A stretch of DNA of 64,000 bases from Dehalococcoidia bacterium (GTDB lineage: Bacteria; Chloroflexota; Dehalococcoidia; Lucifugimonadales; UBA3495): contig JAKUQE010000013.1 of assembly GCA_022450395.1 (NCBI GenBank), positions 1-64,000 of the forward strand, written 5' to 3'. Each line of letters opens with the position of its first letter. The first letter of the stretch is position 1. The notes under the pieces are model-generated. The model made no database searches, had not been told where the DNA came from, and saw only the letters and a list, made by a program, of their open reading frames with translations. The translations under genes were made by a program, and so were the position numbers. Below, in pieces: positions 51,467 through 59,202 of this stretch.

Positions 51467-51922
51467 ATGCAACTCAAAGGTATGAGAGTAATTGCTCTGG
51501 GAGAACGGGACGGGGTCCAAGGGTCCGCCATCGCCAACTGCGCCCGCAGTTCCGGAGCGGAAGTGGTTCTGGAGATGACCCACTGTTTCGTTTGAACCGC
51601 CGCCGGCGCCCTTGACCTGGAGGGTCAAGAAGATATCAAGCGGATCGTCGACCAGATAGGCACCGACAACCTCGTCGTCCTGCTGGGCACCCCCACCCCC
51701 GAGAGCACCAAGCTCTACGCCACCACCGTTACCGACGGCGACCCCTCGTGGGCCGGAGCTTTGGCGGGCGAGGCCCTGGGTCTCCCCGCCTACCACATCA
51801 CCGAGCCGGAGATCAAAGAACAGATCGACTCGGCCACTTACGACCTGGAAGTTGGCTTGGCCGACATCGCCTTAGACGCCGAGGAGATTGCCCGCGCCAT
51901 CAAAGAGGTGCGGGGCGGATAA
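51467..51922 (+). CDS. grdA: Glycine/sarcosine/betaine reductase selenoprotein A (GrdA-like; TGA 51593-51595 = Sec43); absent from ORF track
   Basis: Readthrough translation MQLKGMRVIALGERDGVQGSAIANCARSSGAEVVLEMTHCFV-U-TAAGALDLEGQEDIKRIVDQIGTDNLVVLLGTPTPESTKLYATTVTDGDPSWAGALAGEALGLPAYHITEPEIKEQIDSATYDLEVGLADIALDAEEIARAIKEVRGG*; CFVUTAAGAxDLE is the GrdA signature. Confidence 0.93.
51611..51629 (+). promoter_or_regulatory. Candidate bacterial SECIS hairpin of grdA
   Basis: CTTGACC-TGGAG-GGTCAAG, perfect 7-bp stem starting 15 nt after the TGA, G in second loop position. Confidence 0.75.
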
Positions 51923-52175
51923 CATAAATTTGCCTTCCAAAGTTTTCCGGACAACGCCTAACGGTGGAGATCAGCGGCAGCGGGAAGATGGCAAGACCAA
52001 CTGCAATCTTAACCTATCCCAATAGGCGAAATTGGCCGCATCAAATCAGAACGGTCTTAGTAGTCCGCTACATTGATATTTCAAACAGTACTCTGCCCCT
52101 GTAAAACCAACTCTGTACGTGCCTCCACTTTCCCAGGGCGATGCGGACGAGCGGCCAGCGCTCAAGATTGACCAA

Positions 52176-52436
52176 CTATCTTGCAATCGTGTGTAACTCT
52201 TCTCGAATGACTTTCCGCAGGGTGGTCTCAAGTATGTTGTCTCGATACTGAAGGTACTCGCGCAATGCATCATTGATTAGCGTTTGGTAGTTGCCGCCTC
52301 CCGCCTCATGAACTTGATGGCGAAACTTGTTCAAGATATCCGTATCGATCCGAATCGTGATGCGGGATTTGCCAGGGGATGGCTTCACCACTGCCCCTTG
52401 CTCAGCCTGGTCAAAGTTGTACTCTTTTTCGCTCAT
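52176..52436 (-). CDS. brnA: BrnA-like antitoxin
   Basis: ITIRIDTDILNKFRHQVHEAGGGNYQTLINDALREYL; follows and overlaps brnT. Confidence 0.85.
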   Translation of the reverse strand: MSEKEYNFDQAEQGAVVKPSPGKSRITIRIDTDILNKFRHQVHEAGGGNYQTLINDALREYLQYRDNILETTLRKVIREELHTIAR

Positions 52437-52692
52437 AAGTTCTCCGCTCCGGTCTTGTGGCACGGCGTGCCGAAATCAAGCGAATGTCTTCGTGACGATA
52501 GGTATAGACCACGATCAGCACACGTCCAAGAAAGTCCATACCGAGCGTGACAAACCGCTGTTCGTCTTCTACATAGTGTTCTTTGATGGTCAATGCCCAT
52601 TGGTCTTCGAATACACCTGCCGCATCTGAGAAATCGATTTTGTGGTTGTCCAGATTGGCTTGAGCTTTGTCACGATCCCACTGGAAGCTCAT
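52411..52692 (-). CDS. brnT: BrnT-like ribonuclease toxin
   Basis: FQWDRDKAQANLDNHKIDFSDAAGVFEDQWAL...RFVTLGMDFLGRVLIVVYTYRHEDIRLISARRATRPERRTYE. Confidence 0.9.
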   Translation of the reverse strand: MSFQWDRDKAQANLDNHKIDFSDAAGVFEDQWALTIKEHYVEDEQRFVTLGMDFLGRVLIVVYTYRHEDIRLISARRATRPERRTYERKRVQL

Positions 52693-52782
52693 GAAGTTAC
52701 TATATGTACAATCGGCGTACAGGTCAAGTGTAGCAGACCGCTATCACACCCAATCAAGTTGTGGATCTATGAGAGCATTCTT

Positions 52783-52901
52783 GAGCCGGAGATCAAAGAG
52801 CAAATCCACGCCGCTAACTACAAGCTTGAATTGGGGCTGGCCGATATGGGGCGAGACGCTGAAGAGATCGCCCGTGCCATCGAAGAGATGCAGGGCAATT
52901 G
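52783..52901 (+). pseudogene. Decayed 3' remnant of a second grdA-like gene
   Basis: EPEIKEQIHAANYKLELGLADMGRDAEEIARAIEEMQGN versus GrdA C-terminus EPEIKEQIDSATYDLEVGLADIALDAEEIARAIKEVRGG: 27/39 identical by hand count; no Sec region upstream. Confidence 0.85.
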
Positions 52902-52906
52902 GCTCA

Positions 52907-54196
52907 TCAATACTCGACACTACTAAGTTTGCTGAACCCGTAGTGGTCGTCGTAGCGCTGGGGGGCGGGTAGAGGGCCGGCGGTGGGGACGTAGTGGTCC
53001 CGGAGGCGACCGCTTATTTTTTGAGGGTTGCCGATGACCCGGTCCACGGGCGGCAGCGGGTCCAGCCCTAGGAGGTCTGCCCGGAAGAAGCTGGTGGACA
53101 CGATGGCGTCGGCCTCGGGAACCGGCTCCAACATGGTGGGAGCGCTTCCCGTCGGGTCGTCCTCGCTGGTCAGGAACACGGTCTTGATCCCGGACCTCTC
53201 ACAGGCCTGGAGCGTTCGGATAACCTCGATGAACTCGTTGCCGCCGGCGTCCCAGGTGATCAACGCGCCCTCGGCCCCCAGCATCTTGGCGACCTTGGCC
53301 GTCTGATTGGCGGTCATTTCCTTCTCATGCTGGGTGGTCCATTCGGTGCGGGTGGCGATGACTCCCAGGAAGTTGAAGTCGGTGCCGTGGCGGCGGTACA
53401 GGTCCAACAGCGCCGGATTGTTGGCCATGGTCCAAGACGTGGCGAAGGCGGTGCGGTAAGGGCCGGTTATGGCTCCATCGAGGATCTCGTTGGGATGGAA
53501 CAACCAGGGCGGGGTGAGCTGGGTCAGGCCGTAGGTGGAGGTGCAGAACGTAGCCGGGGAGCCTGACATCGCTTGGGGCGAATGCAGGCACAGGATGTAC
53601 ACCACCTTGGGTAATGAGGGGTCCACGTCGGTAAGCTCGAAGGTTTCCCGTTCCGGCGGGTCCAGGCTGGCGGTGGCTGCCGCCAGCCTGTCCGATACGG
53701 TCAGGACAGCGTTGTGGACGGCATCGTTCCTGGCGTCGACCCCCAGGTTAGGGTCGGGCTCCACCACCACGCACAGGTTGATCAGGGAGCTGGTGGGGAT
53801 GATCTCCGACCACGGGCCGGACATGTCCAGGTAGACGAACAGGTGGTCGCCGCCGGCCTCGTGCCACGGAGTTTCGGAAACTTCAACCACTCCGACGCCG
53901 GACAGCCGGTGGGTGCGTCCTTCGCCCACCGTGGTGATGGAGCGGCCGCAGATGCCGGGGTATACCACCCCAGGCCCTTCCACCTTTACCCGAGGCTCCA
54001 CCACGTCCCGCACCGGCCAGATGCGCACGGATTCTCCGGGCTTGGCTAGTTCAAGGTCAGCCTTGGCGATGCGAGGGTCGGATCTCACGGCGTCAAGAAT
54101 CTCGTCCCGCGCAACTTCCAGCAGCCCGTCCCGCCATTGGGTTTGGGCCCCGAACACCACGTCGTGAACTGGGAAAGTGCCTATCTCAAGACGCAT
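52907..54196 (-). CDS. grdE: Glycine/sarcosine/betaine reductase component B alpha/beta proprotein-like (GrdE-like)
   Basis: MRLEIGTFPVHDVVFG...ARPGESVR-like AKPGESVRIWPVRDVVEPRVKVEG, VGEGRTHRLSGVGVVEVSE, C-terminal YGFSKLSSVEY; start at 54196, not the ORF-track 54346. Confidence 0.88.
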   Translation of the reverse strand: MRLEIGTFPVHDVVFGAQTQWRDGLLEVARDEILDAVRSDPRIAKADLELAKPGESVRIWPVRDVVEPRVKVEGPGVVYPGICGRSITTVGEGRTHRLSGVGVVEVSETPWHEAGGDHLFVYLDMSGPWSEIIPTSSLINLCVVVEPDPNLGVDARNDAVHNAVLTVSDRLAAATASLDPPERETFELTDVDPSLPKVVYILCLHSPQAMSGSPATFCTSTYGLTQLTPPWLFHPNEILDGAITGPYRTAFATSWTMANNPALLDLYRRHGTDFNFLGVIATRTEWTTQHEKEMTANQTAKVAKMLGAEGALITWDAGGNEFIEVIRTLQACERSGIKTVFLTSEDDPTGSAPTMLEPVPEADAIVSTSFFRADLLGLDPLPPVDRVIGNPQKISGRLRDHYVPTAGPLPAPQRYDDHYGFSKLSSVEY

Positions 54197-55535
54197 GGAC
54201 CGCCTCCCTAGCCGGAGCCGATTCGTCCGGGTCGAACAGGGTGGGACCACTGACATCGGTCTGGAGGGCTTGCAGCGCCGTTCGGACGATCTGCAGGCCG
54301 TAGGCGAAGTCCTTTTCCGGACCCAGATCCGGGTCGCCGCACACATGCTCGATCCTGGCCCCGCGTATCACCCGGTTGGCGCCCGTGGTGAGGGCCAGGT
54401 TGTAAATGGCGGATATCATGGCCACGGGGATGCCCACCCGTTCGATCTCCTTGCTCACCGTCGCGCCGCAACGGTTGCAGGTGCCTCAAGTCGCCACCAG
54501 GATACAGGCATCCACGCCGGCGTCCTTCAGTTCCTGCGCCATCTCGGCGCCCAGGTGCTTGGATTTAGCCACCGGGGTACTCACGCCGGGCAGGGTGATG
54601 ATCTGCGAAGCAACCCGGCCGATCACGCCTTGCGACTCCAGGTGGCGCAAATGACTTAGGGGAAGGATGTAATTCGGGTTGTCGCTGGCTATCTGGTTGT
54701 AGTAGCCGCCGTGGAAAGCTTCCCAGTCATCACCGGTCAGGGATTCCAGCCCGTCAATCGGATATGAGAAATAGCGCTCCGCATTGCCGGAAACCTGGCG
54801 GTCCGGGTTGCCGATGGGAATCAGCCCCCCGGTTGAGATAAGGGCGATGGTGGCCTGGCTCAGGTCCCGCTGGAGCGACGCCGCCGGAACGGCTTCCGGG
54901 GCTTGGAAAGGGACCTCTGTCTGGAACGGTTCGCCGCGCAGTTTCTTGGCCAGCATGTCCACGGCCCTTTTGTATCCAGGCTCCGATCTCTCGGAGACTT
55001 TGCGTATCCCCCGGCCCAAGTAACCCTCGGTCTCCGCCGGGCCCATCTCTTCACCCGACGTTAGCTTTTGGGCGATCTGGAACATTTGGGAGACAACATC
55101 GGGCAGGTCCACGGGGCTGGTACCGGTGGGAACGATGTACACCTGCCGCCGGTAGGTCAGCACGCCAGGGTTTTCCGGGTGCATGGCGGTGATCGCCGGG
55201 ATGCCCAGATCTTGGGCGGCGGCGCAAACCGCTCCGCAGGCCAGGCCGTAGCGTCCGGCGTCGAAGGCCGGACCAGCGACCACCAGATCGGGTTTGGCCT
55301 CCCGCCACGCCTGAGTGACATCAGCCAGCGCCTGCTCGCGCTGCTCGTTGAAATAGTTGTCGCCGCAGATGATGGTCGCTTCGACGGTTCCACCGTCCCC
55401 CAGCAGTTGCTGGAAGAGACGGGCCGGGCCAATGGGGCCCTTTTTAACCTCGACGGGTATGTTGGCTTTCTCTTCGGCCCCCACGCCACCGAAGAACTGA
55501 TTAACGAAGTAGACGACTTTGAGAGATCCGGCCAT
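54186..55535 (-). CDS. grdB: Glycine/sarcosine/betaine reductase component B gamma selenoprotein (GrdB-like; TGA 54486-54488 = Sec350)
   Basis: ORF-track entries 54486-55535 and 54186-54458 are in the same frame split only by TGA; readthrough ...KDAGVDACILVAT-U-GTCNRCGATVSKEIERVGIPVAMISAIYNLALTTGANRVIRGARIEHVCG...; UGTCxRCG is the GrdB Sec motif. Confidence 0.93.
54457..54475 (-). promoter_or_regulatory. Candidate bacterial SECIS hairpin of grdB
   Basis: Minus strand ACCGTTGC-GGC-GCGACGGT, 8 bp including one G-U, 10 nt after the TGA. Confidence 0.65.
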
Positions 55536-55577
55536 GTTGGTTCCTCCTGGATTGGGGGTTTGCTCCCAGAGGCGGGT

Positions 55578-55604
55578 GGTTCGACAGGCTCACCACGAGC
55601 GGGG
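55578..55604. repeat. Half copy of TTCGACAGGCTC dispersed repeat
   Basis: GGTTCGACAGGCTCACCACGAGCGG. Confidence 0.6.
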
Positions 55605-55630
55605 TTGGTAGCGCCGTGTTACCGCATACC

Positions 55631-56521
55631 TCATGCAACCGGCGGATTATGCTGGTACCAGTCCACGATCTCCGAGCCGGTGGCCGCCCAAACGCCTTCG
55701 CGCCGGGTCATATGGGCCAGGGCGTCGTCAAGGTAGCCTATGCGGAATGGTTGGCCGATGAGCCAAGGGTGAAGGTTCAGCGTCATCAGCCTTCCGTTCT
55801 GTTGCCCATCTTCATACAGAGTGTCGAAGGCCTCGGTAAGCATGTCCCGGTAACGGCCCACGGTGACCCGCCGTTGCCAAAGGGACACGACGTCGTCCAG
55901 TTCCAGCATGATCGGCAGCGCGAACAAATCGCCGTGGGGGCTTTCCAGCCGGTAGGGTTGTTCGTCGTTGACCCAGTCGCACACGTAGCGGATCCCGGCC
56001 TCGGACAATAATTGGGGAGTCCGGGACGACTCGCCGTACTCGGGGCCCAGCCATCCGGTGGGCGCTTTTCCGGTGGCCTTGGCCAGACTGTCCATCGATG
56101 AATGGATGTAGTGCCGCTCTTCCTGCTCAGTCATGTTGCCGGTTATCATGCGGCTTACCGATATCCCGTGGCCGATGATTTCGCAACCACGTTTCAGGCA
56201 ATGGTCTACCAGGTACGGGTAGTTCTCGGCGGTCATGGCGTCCATGGCCACCGTTGCTTTGATTCCGTGCTTCTCCAGTGTGTCCAGCACGCGGAAAATA
56301 CCAACTCGGTGTCCGTACTCCCGGTGGGAGGTGCGGGCGAAGTCCGGATACCCCCGGGAGCCCATGCCGCCGGCCAGAAGGGTGGTGAAACTTCCCTCCG
56401 GTTCAGTCCATTCCATGTGCTCCAGGTTCACGATGACGCAGAGGGCGACCCGGGCGCCGTCCGGCCAACGCAACTTTCCCCGGTTGACGATGGGAGACCA
56501 TTGGTAATGTGGGTGATCCAT
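55631..56521 (-). CDS. Polysaccharide deacetylase family protein
   Basis: GARVALCVIVNLEHMEW...REYGHRVGIFRVLDTLEKHGIKATVAMDAMTAENYPYLVDHCLKRGCEIIGHG; start MDHPHYQW at 56521 favoured because the ORF-track start runs into a palindromic repeat. Confidence 0.9.
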   Translation of the reverse strand: MDHPHYQWSPIVNRGKLRWPDGARVALCVIVNLEHMEWTEPEGSFTTLLAGGMGSRGYPDFARTSHREYGHRVGIFRVLDTLEKHGIKATVAMDAMTAENYPYLVDHCLKRGCEIIGHGISVSRMITGNMTEQEERHYIHSSMDSLAKATGKAPTGWLGPEYGESSRTPQLLSEAGIRYVCDWVNDEQPYRLESPHGDLFALPIMLELDDVVSLWQRRVTVGRYRDMLTEAFDTLYEDGQQNGRLMTLNLHPWLIGQPFRIGYLDDALAHMTRREGVWAATGSEIVDWYQHNPPVA

Positions 56522-56582
56522 GCCGGGACGGCGTTCTGCAGGCATTCGTAAAAGCCTCCTAGGCTCGAGAGGTGATGGGGGC

Positions 56583-56611
56583 GTAGGGGCAGGTTTCAAA
56601 CCTGCCCCTAC
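56583..56611. repeat. Perfect palindromic repeat between two deacetylase genes
   Basis: GTAGGGGCAGGTTT-C-AAACCTGCCCCTAC. Confidence 0.85.
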
Positions 56612-56619
56612 CCGGATGG

Positions 56620-57528
56620 CTACTTATTTAGTTGTCCCGCGTGGGTTACGGCTGCATCGTAGTTATTCGCGATGTAGTAATCGGCGATGTCGTCGGCCGT
56701 GGTTTGCCATACCCCTTCGTGGGACATGATGTAACCCAAGACTTCGTCCAGGTACTTCACCCGGTGGGGTTGGCCGGTTAGGAATGGATGGAGAGCGATA
56801 CACATGACCCGCCCGCTCTCGGCTCCCTCTTTGTAGAGCTGGTCGAATTGGGCTTTGCAGATCTCCGCGAAGTAGTCTCCCTCGTAGTGTTGCCGGTACA
56901 GAGGAGCGTCGTTCAGTTCGATAGAGTATGGGACGGAGATTAGCTTTCCCGACTTCACCTTGATGGGCACCGGCTGGTCGTCGTGCATCCAGTCGGTGTG
57001 ATAGATCAGGCCTGCCTCGGCCATCAGGTCTGGGGTACGCTCGGTGCCGGAGATTGCCGGGCCTAGCATGCCCTTTAGCTGCTTGCCGGTTTCGCGGCGC
57101 AGGGTTTCGATGCAGTCCACGTAGAACTCTCGCTCCTGCTCCTCCGACATGGGATTCAAGTACCGGGTGTTGTAGATGCCGTGGCTCATGAAGTCCCAGT
57201 TCCTTTCGACCATGGCGTCTTTTATCTCGGGGTAGTGTTCAAGCACCGCCATGTTCAGCGAAACGCAGCAGCGGATGTTGTGCTTATCCAGGACCTCCAA
57301 CATCCGCCAGAAGCCGACCCGGTTGCCGTAGTCCCGATAAGAGTACTGTTGCACGTCGGGGTAAGGCATGCGCGGCCAGGGGTCCCTTTGTCCATCGTAC
57401 TCCGGCTCGTATTCGTAGTGTTCCACGTTGGGCGCTATCCACAGCGCTACCCTGGCGCCATTGGGCCATTTGATGGGAGGGCGGTCGATGATGGGACTGT
57501 AGTCGACTCGATCTGGTTGTAGCGGCAT
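56620..57528 (-). CDS. Polysaccharide deacetylase family protein (paralogue)
   Basis: GARVALWIAPNVEHYEY...YRDYGNRVGFWRMLEVLDKHNIRCCVSLNMAVLEHYPEIKDAMVERNWDFMSHG. Confidence 0.92.
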   Translation of the reverse strand: MPLQPDRVDYSPIIDRPPIKWPNGARVALWIAPNVEHYEYEPEYDGQRDPWPRMPYPDVQQYSYRDYGNRVGFWRMLEVLDKHNIRCCVSLNMAVLEHYPEIKDAMVERNWDFMSHGIYNTRYLNPMSEEQEREFYVDCIETLRRETGKQLKGMLGPAISGTERTPDLMAEAGLIYHTDWMHDDQPVPIKVKSGKLISVPYSIELNDAPLYRQHYEGDYFAEICKAQFDQLYKEGAESGRVMCIALHPFLTGQPHRVKYLDEVLGYIMSHEGVWQTTADDIADYYIANNYDAAVTHAGQLNK

Positions 57529-57566
57529 GATGAGATGCCTCCTTGGCTAAAGGGATTGCCGGCGGC

Positions 57567-58994
57567 TTAGCTGAGGGTCCCGGCTAGACTGGTCAGATTC
57601 GCCAACTCCGGCGAGGTGTCATCAGCGCCACTCCAGCCGTCGATGGCGTCTTGGAGAGTGGATCTGGCCGGTCCGGTCTCCCCGGTACTGGCCTGGACGC
57701 GCCCCATCCAGAACGTGTCCCTGATTGATGCCCGGCGGCCCAACCGCTCCCGGAGCATGGTTTCGGCTTTGTCGAACTGCTCGGCCCGAAGATAGGCTTC
57801 CAACAGAGTGTCCTCAAACACTTCCCGTTGGGCGTGGCTACCGCCGATCCGTTCTAGTTGTTGCATGGGCGGCTCCATCAATGTTACCGCCGCGCCATAG
57901 TTGCCTTCCGCGAAAGCGGCGATGCCCTGCACCAATGGCAAGGTCATCTCCTTCGCCAAAACGTTGCCCTGATCCGCGATCGTCCGCAGGCCGTCGATCG
58001 CCTTGCCCAGGGCATCCTGGTCGCCGGCGGCGGCGAATGCCAGAGCGGCGTGGGCATCCCGGAAAGGTGGGCCGGGATTTCCCGCGGCGGGCATCGCCTG
58101 GTCGCGTACTTCGTCCCAGGGCTTGGGAGGGGGAGTGCCGCAGTACAACTGCAACCGCCACAATAGAGAAGCGCTGTCGGCCAGGGAAGCGGCGCTTTTC
58201 GCGATCACCGATGGCCTTATGTATGTCTCGTACCGGTCTAGGGCCTTCTGGTAGCCGCCCATGGCCAGCTCGAATAGAGCTAGGTGCCACGAGAGGTGGA
58301 CATGGTAAGCGGCCCGCTTGTCGAAACCCTCCAGCCAGTTGCTCAAGAAATCGCCGCCCGAGACGGCATCCCCTTGCTCGAAGAACACGTGGGTTATCGA
58401 ATGGGACGCCACTGCGTTGGTGGGGCGCATCTCCAGCGACTTCTGCGCCAGGCGATAGGCTTCCTCCAACCGGCCGGTTTCGTGGTGAGCGAAGGCGTAG
58501 CTTCCCAGGAAAGCCCAGTCGTCGCTGCAATGTTTCTCTAGACTTTGGCACAGAGCGAATAGCTCTTCAGGGAAATTAGGGACACCGGCGCTGTGGCAGC
58601 CCTGAATAAACAGTCGTTGGGCCAGCCTAAGCATAAAAGTGTCTCGAGGATAGTCGTTGAGGTGCTCGCGTAATAAGGCCAAAGATTGTGGTCCCTTATT
58701 ATTGATCCAAAGCGAGAGTGCCTCTATCTGGCGCTTTTCCCGGTCGGACATATCGGACGCCAAAGCCTGGGCACGCCCTACGTTTTCTTTAGCCTCCGAC
58801 GCTACGCCGCGCATCATCGACACCCAAGCCAGCCCGGCATGGGGCAGGGCGAAGCCTTCGTCAGCATCGATGGCCTGTTGGAATTTTTCTTCAGGCCCAA
58901 AATTTTGGGAGAGCAGCAGGTCTATACCTTCCGTGCAGGCTTCGGCCGCCACCGTTGATTTGGTGCTGATCGGAAGTCCGAACCGGTCTTGCAA
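57567..58994 (-). CDS. Tetratricopeptide-repeat protein
   Basis: Helical repeats (EGIDLLLSQNFGPEEKFQQAIDADEGFALPHAGLAWV..., HETGRLEEAYRLAQKSLEMRPTNAVASH). Confidence 0.82.
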   Translation of the reverse strand: MQDRFGLPISTKSTVAAEACTEGIDLLLSQNFGPEEKFQQAIDADEGFALPHAGLAWVSMMRGVASEAKENVGRAQALASDMSDREKRQIEALSLWINNKGPQSLALLREHLNDYPRDTFMLRLAQRLFIQGCHSAGVPNFPEELFALCQSLEKHCSDDWAFLGSYAFAHHETGRLEEAYRLAQKSLEMRPTNAVASHSITHVFFEQGDAVSGGDFLSNWLEGFDKRAAYHVHLSWHLALFELAMGGYQKALDRYETYIRPSVIAKSAASLADSASLLWRLQLYCGTPPPKPWDEVRDQAMPAAGNPGPPFRDAHAALAFAAAGDQDALGKAIDGLRTIADQGNVLAKEMTLPLVQGIAAFAEGNYGAAVTLMEPPMQQLERIGGSHAQREVFEDTLLEAYLRAEQFDKAETMLRERLGRRASIRDTFWMGRVQASTGETGPARSTLQDAIDGWSGADDTSPELANLTSLAGTLS

Positions 58995-59202
58995 AGTGGT
59001 TCCTCCTACCCAGGGGGCGCTGCTGCCCCGGTGTTAACCGATGACAAGATCCGAAAGTTGTTGGCTACAAGGACTAGTTCGGAGTGTAATGGGGGCTCCA
59101 ATCCCTGTCAACGGCTTCCACCGGCACCCATCTCTCTCGTTGACCGCCTCGCCGCCAACACCTACACTGACCAAAAATTCGGATGCAAACGGGGGTACGC
59201 CC

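Noticed and set aside
51311-51796. 161-aa minus-strand ORF over the grdC-grdA junction
   Set aside because: Antisense of the Sec-containing grdA; the plus-strand readthrough product is clearly GrdA-like.
52642-52926. 94-aa plus-strand ORF containing the GrdA-like tail as a functional gene
   Set aside because: N-terminal part is antisense to brnT and unrelated to GrdA; no Sec/CFVUTAAG motif; best read as a pseudogene remnant.
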